From: Streptomyces griseofuscus
Lineage (GTDB): Bacteria; Actinomycetota; Actinomycetes; Streptomycetales; Streptomycetaceae
Direction of reading: 5' to 3'
Length of the DNA: 64,000 nucleotides
NCBI RefSeq assembly: GCF_014673495.1
Contig: NZ_CP051009.1
Coordinates: 1 to 64,000, forward strand
Shown: one piece after another, positions 51,334-59,726 of the stretch
Layout of the letters: every line of letters starts with the position of its first letter
Position numbering within the stretch: the first letter of the stretch is position 1
Notes under the pieces: generated by a model
What the model was told of the DNA's origin: nothing
Database searches by the model: none
The model's input: the letters and a program-made list of their open reading frames with translations, nothing else
Position numbers and translations under genes: made by a program

Positions 51334-52011
51334 ATGGACTCCGTTCTGCGTGCGCAGGGCCGGATCGGCTCGCGCACCCTCCTGATCACCAGCGCCGCCC
51401 TGCCGCTGACCGGCTGGGCGATCCACGCCGCCGCGCTGCACAAGCAGCTCGCCGCGACCCGGAAGGACCCGCTGACCGGCCTGCTGCGCCGCGACGCCTA
51501 CACCGCCCGTGCCGGCCGCATCCTCGCCCGCCACGGCGACGACACGGTGCTGGTCATGGTCGACGCCGACCACTTCAAGGCCGTGAACGACACGATGGGC
51601 CACCCGGCCGGGGACGCCGTCCTCGCTGCGATCGGTGCCCGGCTCACCGCGTGGGCGGGCCCGCGCGCCGCCGCTGGCCGCCTCGGAGGCGATGAATTCG
51701 CCGTGGTCCTGGAGCTGCCCGCCGACCGCCGTGCGCAGCGCCTGGAGCAGCTGGTGCGGATGCTGCACACGCCGGTCGTTCTGGACGACGGGCGCACCGT
51801 CGACGTCGCCGCCTCGGTCGGCGCCGCGGCCCCGGCCTCGGTCGGCTCCCGGGACCTGACCGAATTGCAGCGGGCCGCAGACGCCGCGCTCTACGACGGC
51901 AAGCACGACGGCCGCGCCGTCCTCGCGACGCGGCAGCACGTCACCGTGCCGTCCATCAACGGCCGCCGGGCGGGCAGGCCGGGCACGGCCGTGTGGGGGC
52001 GGGCCGCATGA
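51334..52011 (+). CDS. GGDEF-domain protein (putative diguanylate cyclase)
   Basis: A 225-residue protein. A hydrophobic N-terminal segment (SRTLLITSAALPLTGWAIHA) is followed by a GGDEF domain (about 45-190): DPLTGLLRRDAYTARA, MVDADHFKAVNDTMGH and the active-site RLGGDEFAVVLEL are intact, so c-di-GMP synthesis from GTP is likely. The inhibitory RxxD site that should lie five residues before GGDEF is absent. The next gene overlaps by 4 bases. c-di-GMP delays development in Streptomyces, so the plasmid could influence host sporulation. Confidence 0.88.
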   Translation: MDSVLRAQGRIGSRTLLITSAALPLTGWAIHAAALHKQLAATRKDPLTGLLRRDAYTARAGRILARHGDDTVLVMVDADHFKAVNDTMGHPAGDAVLAAIGARLTAWAGPRAAAGRLGGDEFAVVLELPADRRAQRLEQLVRMLHTPVVLDDGRTVDVAASVGAAAPASVGSRDLTELQRAADAALYDGKHDGRAVLATRQHVTVPSINGRRAGRPGTAVWGRAA

Positions 52012-52448
52012 GCACCGCGACGCTCCCCGAAGGCGACTGGATCCGAGGCATCAGCATCCGGCAGCCGTACGCGGCCTGCATCCTCGCCGGTGCCAAGACG
52101 GTGGAGAACCGGCCCGCACGGTGGCGCACCGGCTGGGTGCTGCTGCACACGAGCAAGGCCATCGACCGGCCCGCCCTGCGCGTCCCGTTGATCGCCCGCA
52201 CGATCCGCGACCGCCAGCTGGTCACCGGCGCAGTCGTCGGCATCGCCAGGATCACCGACTGCCACCAGGACCCCGACGGTGCGCCGCTCTGCTCTCCGTG
52301 GGCGCACCAAGGCGCCTGGCACCTGGTCCTTCGGGACGTCCAGGAGCTGCCGCTGCCGGTCCCCGCGGCCGGGCAGCTCGGGCCGTGGAAGCCGACGCCG
52401 GACCTGCTGGAGCGCGTGTTCCAGCAGCTGCCCGACTTCCGGCCGTGA
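52008..52448 (+). CDS. ASCH-domain protein
   Basis: A 146-residue protein with the ASCH/PUA-like pattern: ISIRQPYAACILAGAKTVEN at the N-terminus, GWVLLHTSKAIDRPA, VVGIARITDC and WHLVLRDVQELPLPVPAAGQ. ASCH domains bind RNA or modified bases; the role here is unknown. Overlaps both neighbours (ATGA and GTGA). Confidence 0.82.
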   Translation: MSTATLPEGDWIRGISIRQPYAACILAGAKTVENRPARWRTGWVLLHTSKAIDRPALRVPLIARTIRDRQLVTGAVVGIARITDCHQDPDGAPLCSPWAHQGAWHLVLRDVQELPLPVPAAGQLGPWKPTPDLLERVFQQLPDFRP

Positions 52449-52723
52449 CCCGCACCCCAAGCAAGAAGCCGCTGTTCGAGCCGGGCTGCGTCCCGGCTCC
52501 CGGCGCGCTCCTCGAATGGCGCGACAGCCAGCACTTCGACCGCTGGCAGGACCGCCCCTGCGTGCTGTGCGACAAGCCCACGCCGATGCGCTCCCACTAC
52601 GGGGAGCCAGTTCACAAGGCGTGCGCGGAGAACTGGATCGCTGCGAACCCGGTTGAGGCCCGCCTCGGCCGATTCGCCTCCGACATTCAGTCCAAGCGCC
52701 GGCGCGACGACGACCACGCCTGA
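52445..52723 (+). CDS. Small Cys-containing hypothetical protein
   Basis: A 92-residue protein with CVLCDKPTPMRSHYGEPVHK and CAENW, a probable zinc site, and a basic tail (QSKRRRDDDHA). GTG start overlapping the ASCH stop. Confidence 0.65.
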   Translation: MTRTPSKKPLFEPGCVPAPGALLEWRDSQHFDRWQDRPCVLCDKPTPMRSHYGEPVHKACAENWIAANPVEARLGRFASDIQSKRRRDDDHA

Positions 52724-52746
52724 ACTCCTCCGCCTGGAGGCTCCCC

Positions 52747-52923
52747 TTGAGCAGCACCCAACGCGACGTCGACCACGCCCTCGCCTACCCCGAGCCGCCG
52801 GCCTCCCCGCTCTGGCACCGCCACGGCGCGAAGGCCCGCCCGCTCACCCCCGCCCAGCAGCGCCGCAACCTCGAGCTGCTGGACGTCATCCAGCGCAGGC
52901 GGCCCCGCACCAGGGCCGCGTAG
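52747..52923 (+). CDS. 58-residue basic protein (TTG start)
   Basis: TTG start with GGAGG 6 bases upstream. Sequence begins MSSTQRDVDHALAYPEPPAS and ends with an Arg-rich helix (QQRRNLELLDVIQRRRPRTR). Function unknown. Chosen because the frame has the same codon bias as its neighbours and no other start fits. Confidence 0.5.
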   Translation: MSSTQRDVDHALAYPEPPASPLWHRHGAKARPLTPAQQRRNLELLDVIQRRRPRTRAA

Positions 52924-52934
52924 GAGGGCCGCCC

Positions 52935-53813
52935 ATGTTCACCGACATGAACGAGGCCCTCGCAGCCGAGGACCTCGAACTCACCCCGCTCGGCAGCGAC
53001 CAGAGCGCCGCCGCCTCCCAGGTGGTCGCCCACCACGCCCGCGACAAGGACGACCTCGCCGACCTGCTGGGCGCGCTCGGACTGCCCTGCAGCGAGGACG
53101 ACCTGGTGACCCTGCTCCCCCACCTCGCCGCCCCTGGCACCCCGACGACCGGAGTCCCGATGCCCGTCAACGCCTTCACCGCCACCGCCGTCTCCATGCT
53201 CAACAACGGCGACAGCCCCGAGCACGTCCGCAACACCCTCGGCCTGTCGGAGAGCGAACTCGCCGACGCCCTCCAGCACGCCAAGATCACCGGCGCCGTT
53301 CAGAACACCGGACTGCCCGCCACCAACGCGGACTCACAGGACAGCACTGGCACCGTGGACACGGACGCCGCCACGGTGCACGACACCGACCGGATCGAGG
53401 CCCTGCTCGCCTGGGCGGAGAACCACCCCGCCGCCTCCATCCGCAACCGGGCCGCCCGCGTCCGCAGCGACCTCACCGAGCTGACCGAACGCCGCACAGC
53501 CGACGCGGCCCAGCGCCAGGCGGAGGAGCGGGTCGCCAAGGCCAAGGCCGAACTCGAGGCTGCGCAGGCGCAGCTGCGTGCGGTGAAGGCCGGCGGCCCC
53601 GCCGCCACGGCGGTACAGAGCCCCACGCACCTGGTCGCCGCCTCGGCCCCGGCGAGTCAGCCCGGCAAGCGCAGCAAGGAGGAGCTGGCCGGGATCCGCG
53701 CATGGGCGCGCGCCAACGGCCACCAGGTCGCCGACCGGGGCAACCCGGCCAAGACTGTCCTGGACGCCTACGACGCCGCCCACCGCACCACCAACCTGGC
53801 GGAGGCGAGCTGA
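52935..53813 (+). CDS. Lsr2 C-terminal-domain protein
   Basis: A 292-residue protein. Helical N-terminal half with an HTH-like LNNGDSPEHVRNTLGLSESE (about 95-115), a coiled coil (about 195-225), and a C-terminal Lsr2 DNA-binding domain: KEELAGIRAWARANGHQVAD, RGNPAKTVLDAYDAAH. Lsr2 coats AT-rich foreign DNA in actinobacteria. The usual N-terminal dimerisation strand motif is absent, so this is a DNA-binding variant. The stop overlaps the next start (TGATG). Confidence 0.8.
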   Translation: MFTDMNEALAAEDLELTPLGSDQSAAASQVVAHHARDKDDLADLLGALGLPCSEDDLVTLLPHLAAPGTPTTGVPMPVNAFTATAVSMLNNGDSPEHVRNTLGLSESELADALQHAKITGAVQNTGLPATNADSQDSTGTVDTDAATVHDTDRIEALLAWAENHPAASIRNRAARVRSDLTELTERRTADAAQRQAEERVAKAKAELEAAQAQLRAVKAGGPAATAVQSPTHLVAASAPASQPGKRSKEELAGIRAWARANGHQVADRGNPAKTVLDAYDAAHRTTNLAEAS

Positions 53814-54565
53814 TGGACGCCTTCCCGCTCGCACTGGACGGCTACCTGGCCGCCGACCCGGAACCCGGCGACCGTGAGGGCACCGCCTCCTGGCGGCTGA
53901 CCTGTTCCGCGGGCACCGACCTCCTGGTGGAAGAGGCGGTTATCCCCTGCACCACCATGGAGCCGGACATCGCGCACGCCATGCTCACCGAGCGGCAGCC
54001 CGGCGACCTGCTGCGCGTCATCGGCCACCTCACGCTCCCGGACACCGCCGACGGGGTCATCCGGCTGCACGCCGACACCCTCGAAGTGCTGTGGGAGGCG
54101 CCGACGCTGGACGCGGACGCGGACGTGGACGGGGACGACACAGACACGGCGACCGCAACAGACGCGGACCGCACCAGCGCCATCGCGGCTCTCGCCGAAG
54201 CCCTCACCGGCTTCGGACAGGCCGCCCCCGGTCCGGGGCAGAGCATCCGCATCCACATCAGTCCGACCGGCTCCCTCGGCTCGGGAGAGCATTGCCACAG
54301 CTTCGATGTCTCCCCGGCCATGGCCCACCGGCTCGCCGACTACGTCGACGCCATGAACTGCTACCTGGACAGCGAACGCCCCGACAGCGTCGCCCTGGAT
54401 CCGGAGACCATCGCGGACCTGGCCGAGCTGTTCGAGGACATCGACCTGATCGGCCTCACCAACGCGGTCCTCAACGCGACCCGGCCCGAACACCGGGCCG
54501 CTGTCACCCAGGCGATGGACGACATGTTCGGCGACGTCCCCGCACCCGAGGAAACCGACCCGTGA
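53813..54565 (+). CDS. Acidic hypothetical protein
   Basis: A 250-residue acidic protein. The N-terminal half is beta-rich (PLALDGYLAADPEPGDREGT, LRVIGHLTLPDTADGVIRLH), resembling an OB-like single-strand binding fold. An Asp-rich linker (DADADVDGDD) and a helical C-terminus follow. Coupled to its neighbours by 1- and 4-base overlaps. Family uncertain. Confidence 0.65.
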   Translation: MDAFPLALDGYLAADPEPGDREGTASWRLTCSAGTDLLVEEAVIPCTTMEPDIAHAMLTERQPGDLLRVIGHLTLPDTADGVIRLHADTLEVLWEAPTLDADADVDGDDTDTATATDADRTSAIAALAEALTGFGQAAPGPGQSIRIHISPTGSLGSGEHCHSFDVSPAMAHRLADYVDAMNCYLDSERPDSVALDPETIADLAELFEDIDLIGLTNAVLNATRPEHRAAVTQAMDDMFGDVPAPEETDP

Positions 54566-54774
54566 CCACCAGCCACTCACGAAGTCAGACCAACCCGACG
54601 CCCGCACGGCCTCGGCGCACGGTCCTGGAACGGTTCCCCGCCGGAGGTCCCCGCGGCTCCTGGCCGGCCGAAGAGTACGCCGCAGTGCAGCGCACTCAAG
54701 GCACCACGGACGCCCGGGTCGTGATGGACCTCGGCAGCGACCAGTTCCTCGTCATCACCGAGACCACCAAGTAG
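54562..54774 (+). CDS. 70-residue hypothetical protein
   Basis: Polar N-terminus, FPAGGPRGSWPAEEYAAVQR and a beta-strand end (VVMDLGSDQFLVITETTK). GTG start overlapping the upstream stop. Unknown. Confidence 0.6.
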   Translation: MTTSHSRSQTNPTPARPRRTVLERFPAGGPRGSWPAEEYAAVQRTQGTTDARVVMDLGSDQFLVITETTK

Positions 54775-54859
54775 CACCCGACGCCACCGAGCGCCGCCCC
54801 GCCGCTCCCGGCCGGGCGGCGCTCCGGCGTCTCCACCCCCTTCGAGCCTGGAGGCCCTC

Positions 54860-55636
54860 GTGCCCGACGTGTTCATCGACTCCTTTGGCGCCCGCTGGCA
54901 GGACCCGCCGCCGCCCCGCTACCGCGCAGCTGTCCTCTCCATCAACCTCACCAACGCGCTGAACCCGCCCGACGACCCGGCCCTCGCCGACATCGTCGCC
55001 CGCCAGACCGGACAGGACGCAGGCGTACGCGACTACGTCCTGAACACCCCCGGCGCGGCCCGCATCATCAACGACGCCGTGCACGAACTCACCGCGCTGC
55101 GCGCCGCCGCGCACGGCCGCCCCGTCCAGCTCCTGGTGAACTGCTGGTACGGATGCCACCGAGCACCCGCCATCGCCGACGCCATCGGCCAGCGGATGCG
55201 GGAGGCCGGCGCCCAAGTACAGGTCACCCACCACCACATCAACCGGCCGCCGGTCCCCCGCAAACACCCGCGCCTCGACTGCCCGTTCTGCCGCATCATC
55301 CACGACGGAGCCCCAGCGCAGATCGTCCACGAGTGGAGCGACGCCCTCGCGATCGTGCCCCGCAGCGGCGGCTGCACCGACGGCCACCTCCTGGTCCTCC
55401 CCCGTGGCCACGTCGCCGACTTCACGACCGACCCCGTCGTCTCCGCCACCGTGCAGCTGCGCGCCGCCGAACTCGCCCAGCATCTGGGCGGCCAGTGGAA
55501 CTACCTCACCTCCTGCGGCCCGGACGCCACACAGACCGTGTTCCACCTGCACGGCCACCTCGTCCCCCGCACCGCCGACGACGGCCTCGCCCTGCCCTGG
55601 ACCCACCCCGCCCGCGAACAGGAGCCCGCACGATGA
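54860..55636 (+). CDS. RapZ C-terminal domain fused to a HIT domain
   Basis: A 258-residue protein, GTG start with GGAGG upstream. Residues about 1-125 match the C-terminal domain of RapZ, an RNA-binding adaptor: VLSINLTNALNPPDDPALAD, GVRDYVLNTPGAARIINDAV, and VNCWYGCHRAPAIADAIGQR, where family members have GCTGGxHRS. Residues about 135-250 are a HIT domain: CPFCRIIHDGAPAQIVHEW, DGHLLVLPRGHV and the histidine triad FHLHGHLVPR. HIT enzymes cleave nucleotidyl phosphate bonds. A fusion of the two is unusual and suggests RNA- or dinucleotide-linked signalling. Confidence 0.82.
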   Translation: MPDVFIDSFGARWQDPPPPRYRAAVLSINLTNALNPPDDPALADIVARQTGQDAGVRDYVLNTPGAARIINDAVHELTALRAAAHGRPVQLLVNCWYGCHRAPAIADAIGQRMREAGAQVQVTHHHINRPPVPRKHPRLDCPFCRIIHDGAPAQIVHEWSDALAIVPRSGGCTDGHLLVLPRGHVADFTTDPVVSATVQLRAAELAQHLGGQWNYLTSCGPDATQTVFHLHGHLVPRTADDGLALPWTHPAREQEPAR

Positions 55637-56298
55637 AGCGCCCCTTCCTCCGCCGCCGCGGACACGCCTCCGGCGCCCTCTCCCCCGAGGACCAGTTCCA
55701 CGCGACGCTCACCGCCCCGCGCAACCCCGAGCCCTGGGCGCCCGGCAGCGCCCGGGACATCGTCGTCAGGGTCGGCCCGTTCTTCGAGCGGGCGCACACC
55801 CGGCCTGGCGACGACCACGGCCCTGACCTGATCGCCGTCGCCCTGGTCCACCCCGACACCCCGTACGCCGGCGCCCGCCGGCTCGGCTACACCGAACGCG
55901 GGTGGCTGCGCTGCAAGACCACCTCAATCCTCGGCTTCTGGCAGCCCGGCTACGCGATGCTCACCCACGCCACCGCCGGCCTGCCCCTGCCCGACGACGT
56001 CGGCATGGCCCCCGCGCACTACGCCCTCTACATCGAGGCCCGCAAGCGCGACGGCAGCCTCGACGGCTTCACCCTGCTGCGCCTCGGTCCGTACACCCAG
56101 ACCCGGCACGCCCAGCAGGACTACGACCGGCTCACCGCCGCGCTGGACGGACGCGAGACCACCCTCGCGCCCGGCCACCGCGTCTCCGTGAGGTTCGGGC
56201 CGCTCGATGTCAGCGACCACAAGCTGTTCGCCGACCCGTACGAGGCCGACGCCGTGGCGCTCCTGGCTGCAGCAGTCGAAGGAGTGACCGTCAAGTGA
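55633..56298 (+). CDS. Hypothetical 221-residue protein
   Basis: An alpha/beta protein with a basic N-terminus, then DIVVRVGPFFERAHTRPGDD, GYTERGWLRCKTTSILGF and a C-terminal VSVRFGPLDVSDHKLFADPY. ATGA overlap with the RapZ-HIT gene implies a linked function. Not recognised. Confidence 0.65.
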   Translation: MKRPFLRRRGHASGALSPEDQFHATLTAPRNPEPWAPGSARDIVVRVGPFFERAHTRPGDDHGPDLIAVALVHPDTPYAGARRLGYTERGWLRCKTTSILGFWQPGYAMLTHATAGLPLPDDVGMAPAHYALYIEARKRDGSLDGFTLLRLGPYTQTRHAQQDYDRLTAALDGRETTLAPGHRVSVRFGPLDVSDHKLFADPYEADAVALLAAAVEGVTVK

Positions 56299-56819
56299 CC
56301 ACCCCTCTGTACGAGATCGAGACCAGCGAAGCCGACGACGGCACCACTGTCCCCGCCGAATGTCTCTGGGTCCCCAGCAGCGAGGACGCGGCCGACAACG
56401 GGTTCGTCGAATACAGCGGCCTGTACGTCGCCGGCATCGGCGCCCCGAACGGTGATGACGTCTACCCCGGCGCGTTTGTCCTGCTCGGACACCACAAGTG
56501 GGCCGACATCATCAAGGCAGCCACCGCATTCATGGACCGCGTCCACGGCTGGCGCACCCTCCACCTGTACCCGGGCGACGACCCCTCGGTACTGATCCCC
56601 CGCATCCCGCGCGCAGTCCACACGCACGGCGTCTTCTTACGCCACCCGCACCCCGCCCACCCCTGCGGCTGCGAGTGGGAGGGCACCTGGCGCGTCGTGT
56701 GGGCGCCACCCACCGAACCCGGCGCCATCCCGATCACCGCCATGCGACACCCTGCCGCATCGGCGGCCAGCGCCAGCGTCCCCAACCCCGAAAGCGGTCC
56801 TGCAACCTGGGCAACCTGA
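56295..56819 (+). CDS. Hypothetical 174-residue protein
   Basis: Last gene of the rightward block. Acidic N-terminus, FVEYSGLYVAGIGAPNGDDV, a central helix (WADIIKAATAFMDRVHGWRT) and a His/Pro/Cys cluster (HPHPAHPCGCEWEG) that could bind metal. GTGA overlap upstream; a strong terminator follows. Unknown. Confidence 0.65.
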   Translation: MTTPLYEIETSEADDGTTVPAECLWVPSSEDAADNGFVEYSGLYVAGIGAPNGDDVYPGAFVLLGHHKWADIIKAATAFMDRVHGWRTLHLYPGDDPSVLIPRIPRAVHTHGVFLRHPHPAHPCGCEWEGTWRVVWAPPTEPGAIPITAMRHPAASAASASVPNPESGPATWAT

Positions 56820-56839
56820 CGGCTGCCGTGTGAACAGCG

Positions 56840-56882
56840 AAGGCCCGTACCTCGGTGAACGCGCCGGGGTACGGGCCTTTTT
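56840..56882 (+). terminator. Rho-independent terminator with U-tract
   Basis: 12-bp arms (56840-56851 and 56868-56879) followed by TTT (five T in total at the stem end). It marks the end of the ~20-kb rightward block and also faces the leftward parB stop at 56893. Confidence 0.88.
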
Positions 56883-56892
56883 GCGTTGAGTA

Positions 56893-58041
56893 TCAGACCG
56901 ACTGTTGCTCTGTCTGCCCCAGCTCCAGTAGCAGGGTTCGGTACTCCTCGGGATGCTCCTCGCGGATCACCTGCATCCACACTCGTGCGCCCTGAACGAA
57001 GTGGTCGGGGGCCATCTTCATGTGGAGGTGACGGACGATGTAGAAGGCGTCGTCGTACGGAAGCCGCTTCGGCCGCTCACTCTCGGCTTGTCCCGGACTC
57101 TGCTCGCCGTTGGGCGTCGCCGTAGCATCCTCGGCCAAGGTATTAACGCCGTTAACGATCGTCCGGCTGTCGGAGCTTGAGCCGGCCGCGCCGTCAGAGG
57201 CGTTAACCCCGTTAGCGCTCGTCGGATCCTCGGTGGCCGACCCGATCAGATCGGCAGAGGCGTTAACGCCGTTAACGGTGGTGGCACCAGCGCCTTCACC
57301 TTCAGGCCGGCGCCGCCGCTGGCGCGGGGCCTTAACGGCGTTAATAGCCTTCGCCGCCTCGGCCTCCTGCTTCGTTTTCGGGAGCCGGCCGATCCGCCGA
57401 GCTGGTTCCACCTTCAACTCGCCTGACTCAACCTTCTTCTGCAGCTCCGGAGTCAGTTCCAGAAGTGCCAAGCGTTGAGACACCCACGCCGGAGTCTTGC
57501 CCAGCCTGCGGGCGACCTCTCCCTGCGAGCCGTGGACCTCCACAAGCCCCTGGATCGCCTTGGCCTGGTCCATCGGAGGGACGTTAACCCGGTGGACGTT
57601 GGCAATCAGCGCGGATTCCACGATGTCCGCAGCTGTCGCGGCGAGATCGTCGTTCACGTCGATCCGTAGTTTGGCTAGGCCAGCCAACTGAGCTGCGGCC
57701 AGACGCCGGTTGCCGTCGATGACGACGTACTCGGCTTCGTCTCCGAGCTTCTCCTCCATGCCTGGGTGGGCGTTCAGGAAGGCCGCGCGGCGTACCACGG
57801 TCACTGGCTGGATCTGCTTGATCCGCAGGGACTCCGCTGTCTCTTCCAGCTCCGTGAGTTCGTCACGAGGGTTGAACGGATTGCCGACGAGCAGCTTGAG
57901 CTCGACCTCGTTCGGAGGCCGCTTGCCCTCACCATTCATGATCTGCTGGCGAGTACGGATGCGGCGCGGGCCTCGCTTATCGCCGCCGACCTCCTCGTCC
58001 ATGCTGAACCCGCGGGTGATCCGCTGCTGAGGGGCAGTCAT
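56893..58041 (-). CDS. parB: Partition protein ParB
   Basis: A 382-residue ParB. Box II-like YVVIDGNRRLAAAQLAGL (about 105-125), a helix-turn-helix EVARRLGKTPAWVSQRLALL (about 173-195), then a variable linker (about 245-320) with VNGVN repeats spaced 20 residues apart, and a C-terminal helical dimerisation region. ParB binds parS and is moved by ParA. The linker repeats are encoded by palindromic GTTAACGCCGTTAAC units, which may themselves be the centromere. The start overlaps the parA stop. Confidence 0.92.
   Translation of the reverse strand: MTAPQQRITRGFSMDEEVGGDKRGPRRIRTRQQIMNGEGKRPPNEVELKLLVGNPFNPRDELTELEETAESLRIKQIQPVTVVRRAAFLNAHPGMEEKLGDEAEYVVIDGNRRLAAAQLAGLAKLRIDVNDDLAATAADIVESALIANVHRVNVPPMDQAKAIQGLVEVHGSQGEVARRLGKTPAWVSQRLALLELTPELQKKVESGELKVEPARRIGRLPKTKQEAEAAKAINAVKAPRQRRRRPEGEGAGATTVNGVNASADLIGSATEDPTSANGVNASDGAAGSSSDSRTIVNGVNTLAEDATATPNGEQSPGQAESERPKRLPYDDAFYIVRHLHMKMAPDHFVQGARVWMQVIREEHPEEYRTLLLELGQTEQQSV
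57141..57350. repeat. Palindromic TTAACG repeats inside parB (candidate parS)
   Basis: GTTAACGCCGTTAAC-type palindromes lie at about 57143-57157, 57201-57216, 57261-57277 and 57331-57345. The first three have an exact 60-base step. They are AT-rich islands in GC-rich coding sequence and translate to repeated NGVN. Confidence 0.7.
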
Positions 58042-59186
58042 ACGGCAAGCTCCTTCGCCAGGTCGCGCATCACCTGCGCGTGTTCACTGTCGGGCGCGTA
58101 CTCCAGCAGCGGGATCTCACCGTCTGCTGCCTCCCGTCCCTCCTTCAGATCACCGATCACCGCGAGAACCGCGGGGGAACTGCTCTTCTCCCACTCGTCC
58201 CGGTTCTGCTTCACAAGCTTGCCGCGCCGGCTGTCGTAGGCGTTGATGATCAGGCCGAGGTAGTCGACCTGAATCCGACCTTTCTTGCAGAGGTCATCCA
58301 TCTGGTTTTTCAGGAGACGAAACGCCCTGTGCGATGCCTTGTTCGCCCAGACCGGAGTGATGACACCAGATCGATCCGCGAGCTCCCCGTCGCGGCGGCG
58401 GACGTAGTACAGCGCGGTGTCCATGTTCAAGCCCAAGCTGGGCGGGCCGTCGACGATGATGACGTCGTAGTCCGCCTCAAGGGGCTCCAAGGCGCGCTCG
58501 AGAGCGGCCTCGCTGAAGCTCACCTTGGACAGGGCGACGTCGCGCAGGAACGCGTCGTCGGAAGCGGGAAGCAGGTGGAGGCGGTCTCCGAACCGTTCGC
58601 CGTCCAAAGCCACCAGAAGGTCGTGGATGTCGCCCCGTGCAGTGCCATCCATGTGCATCATCAGGGTCTCGACGTCGTCCTCGTACATGAGGTCCTCGAA
58701 GCCGAGTTCGGCCGTGAGGTGCCCCTGCGGGTCGTAGTCGATGATCAGCACGCGATGGCCGGCCTCCGCGAGCGCCTGAGCGATTCCCGAGGAGATGAAC
58801 GTCTTACCGACGCCGCCCTTCTGGTTGGCCACTATCACCCGCACGACGGGCTGGGACACCAGAGGTCTGGAAAGGGAAGGGTGGTTGTCGAGCCACAGCG
58901 TGAGCGCTTGGGCCAGTCCCTGTACGTAGGTGACGCCCCGCTCCGAACACGCCGCCTTGAACTTCTCGGGCTCACCGACAGGGAGGAACGTTCCCCAGGT
59001 CTTCGCGCCGTCGGTGTTCACCTCTGGCAGGCCGTCAGCTTCGTACCATGCCTTGATAGCGTGCTCAGTCGCGTCCTGGATGTCCATTCCGTGCTCAAAG
59101 GCCCGGATCTTCAAGTGCCTGCGCAACTGGGGAGTGAGGGCTGTAATTAGCTTCTCTCGCTCCCCTCGGGGGCTGGGGATGCTCAT
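58038..59186 (-). CDS. parA: Partition ATPase ParA
   Basis: A 382-residue ParA. The N-terminal ~110 residues contain helices (ALTPQLRRHLKIRAFEHGMD) of a DNA-binding extension, as in regulators that repress their own operon. The deviant Walker A VANQKGGVGKTFISSGIA is at 120-137, then VLIIDYDPQGHLTAELG, VIIVDGPPSLGLNMDTAL and LGLIINAYDSR. Cooperates with ParB for plasmid segregation. ATG at 59186 is chosen; an in-frame ATG 12 bases upstream is also possible, and no clear ribosome-binding site precedes either. Confidence 0.93.
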   Translation of the reverse strand: MSIPSPRGEREKLITALTPQLRRHLKIRAFEHGMDIQDATEHAIKAWYEADGLPEVNTDGAKTWGTFLPVGEPEKFKAACSERGVTYVQGLAQALTLWLDNHPSLSRPLVSQPVVRVIVANQKGGVGKTFISSGIAQALAEAGHRVLIIDYDPQGHLTAELGFEDLMYEDDVETLMMHMDGTARGDIHDLLVALDGERFGDRLHLLPASDDAFLRDVALSKVSFSEAALERALEPLEADYDVIIVDGPPSLGLNMDTALYYVRRRDGELADRSGVITPVWANKASHRAFRLLKNQMDDLCKKGRIQVDYLGLIINAYDSRRGKLVKQNRDEWEKSSSPAVLAVIGDLKEGREAADGEIPLLEYAPDSEHAQVMRDLAKELAV

Positions 59187-59726
59187 GCGACTGAACATTA
59201 CTAGGCCAACGCCGAAATGCGGGGTGAGGGGCACCCAGGTTCACCCCTACACCAGGGGAGCGGAGCCTCACGCCGTGACACTCGCAAGTACCGGCGCGAC
59301 CTGCGGCCGCCGACGTGCACGTGTGGCCCGACCACGACTGGTTGCTCGCTCATGATCTTCCCGCCGCGTCACCGTCGGTTCGGCGGCGGCAGATGATGGG
59401 AGGGCATCGGCCCTGCAGAGGTCGAGCCAGGAGTGGTGCCACCACGTGGGACGCACCATCTGGCGGAGGCGTCGCGGGCGACGCCGATCTTGGACGAGGA
59501 GCGTCGCCTGGCGAAGCCTTCCGGCGAGCCATCGAGCCGTAACCGGTCCCTTCGACGGTCGTTCTCTTTTCAGAGTCGCCCCGCGACGGCTCCAGTTCAG
59601 TTATCGCCGCCCCGTGAGCTGCGACTACATCGAGAGCTGAGACACGCTCCGCGTGATCGCTGCCGGCTCATCGCGTCACCACCGACTGCCAGCGCCGGGT
59701 CACGGGTCTGGCGCGGAAGACGAATC
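59187..59726. other. Intergenic region right of parA
   Basis: No gene with a convincing start is seen. A frame reading VWPDHDWLLAHDLPA near 59316-59360 looks protein-like but lacks a partner sequence and a ribosome-binding site. Likely holds the par promoter and decayed DNA. Confidence 0.45.

Noticed and set aside
59315..59542. 75-codon frame reading VWPDHDWLLAHDLPA
   Set aside because: No ribosome-binding site and the second half has random composition. Not supported as a gene.
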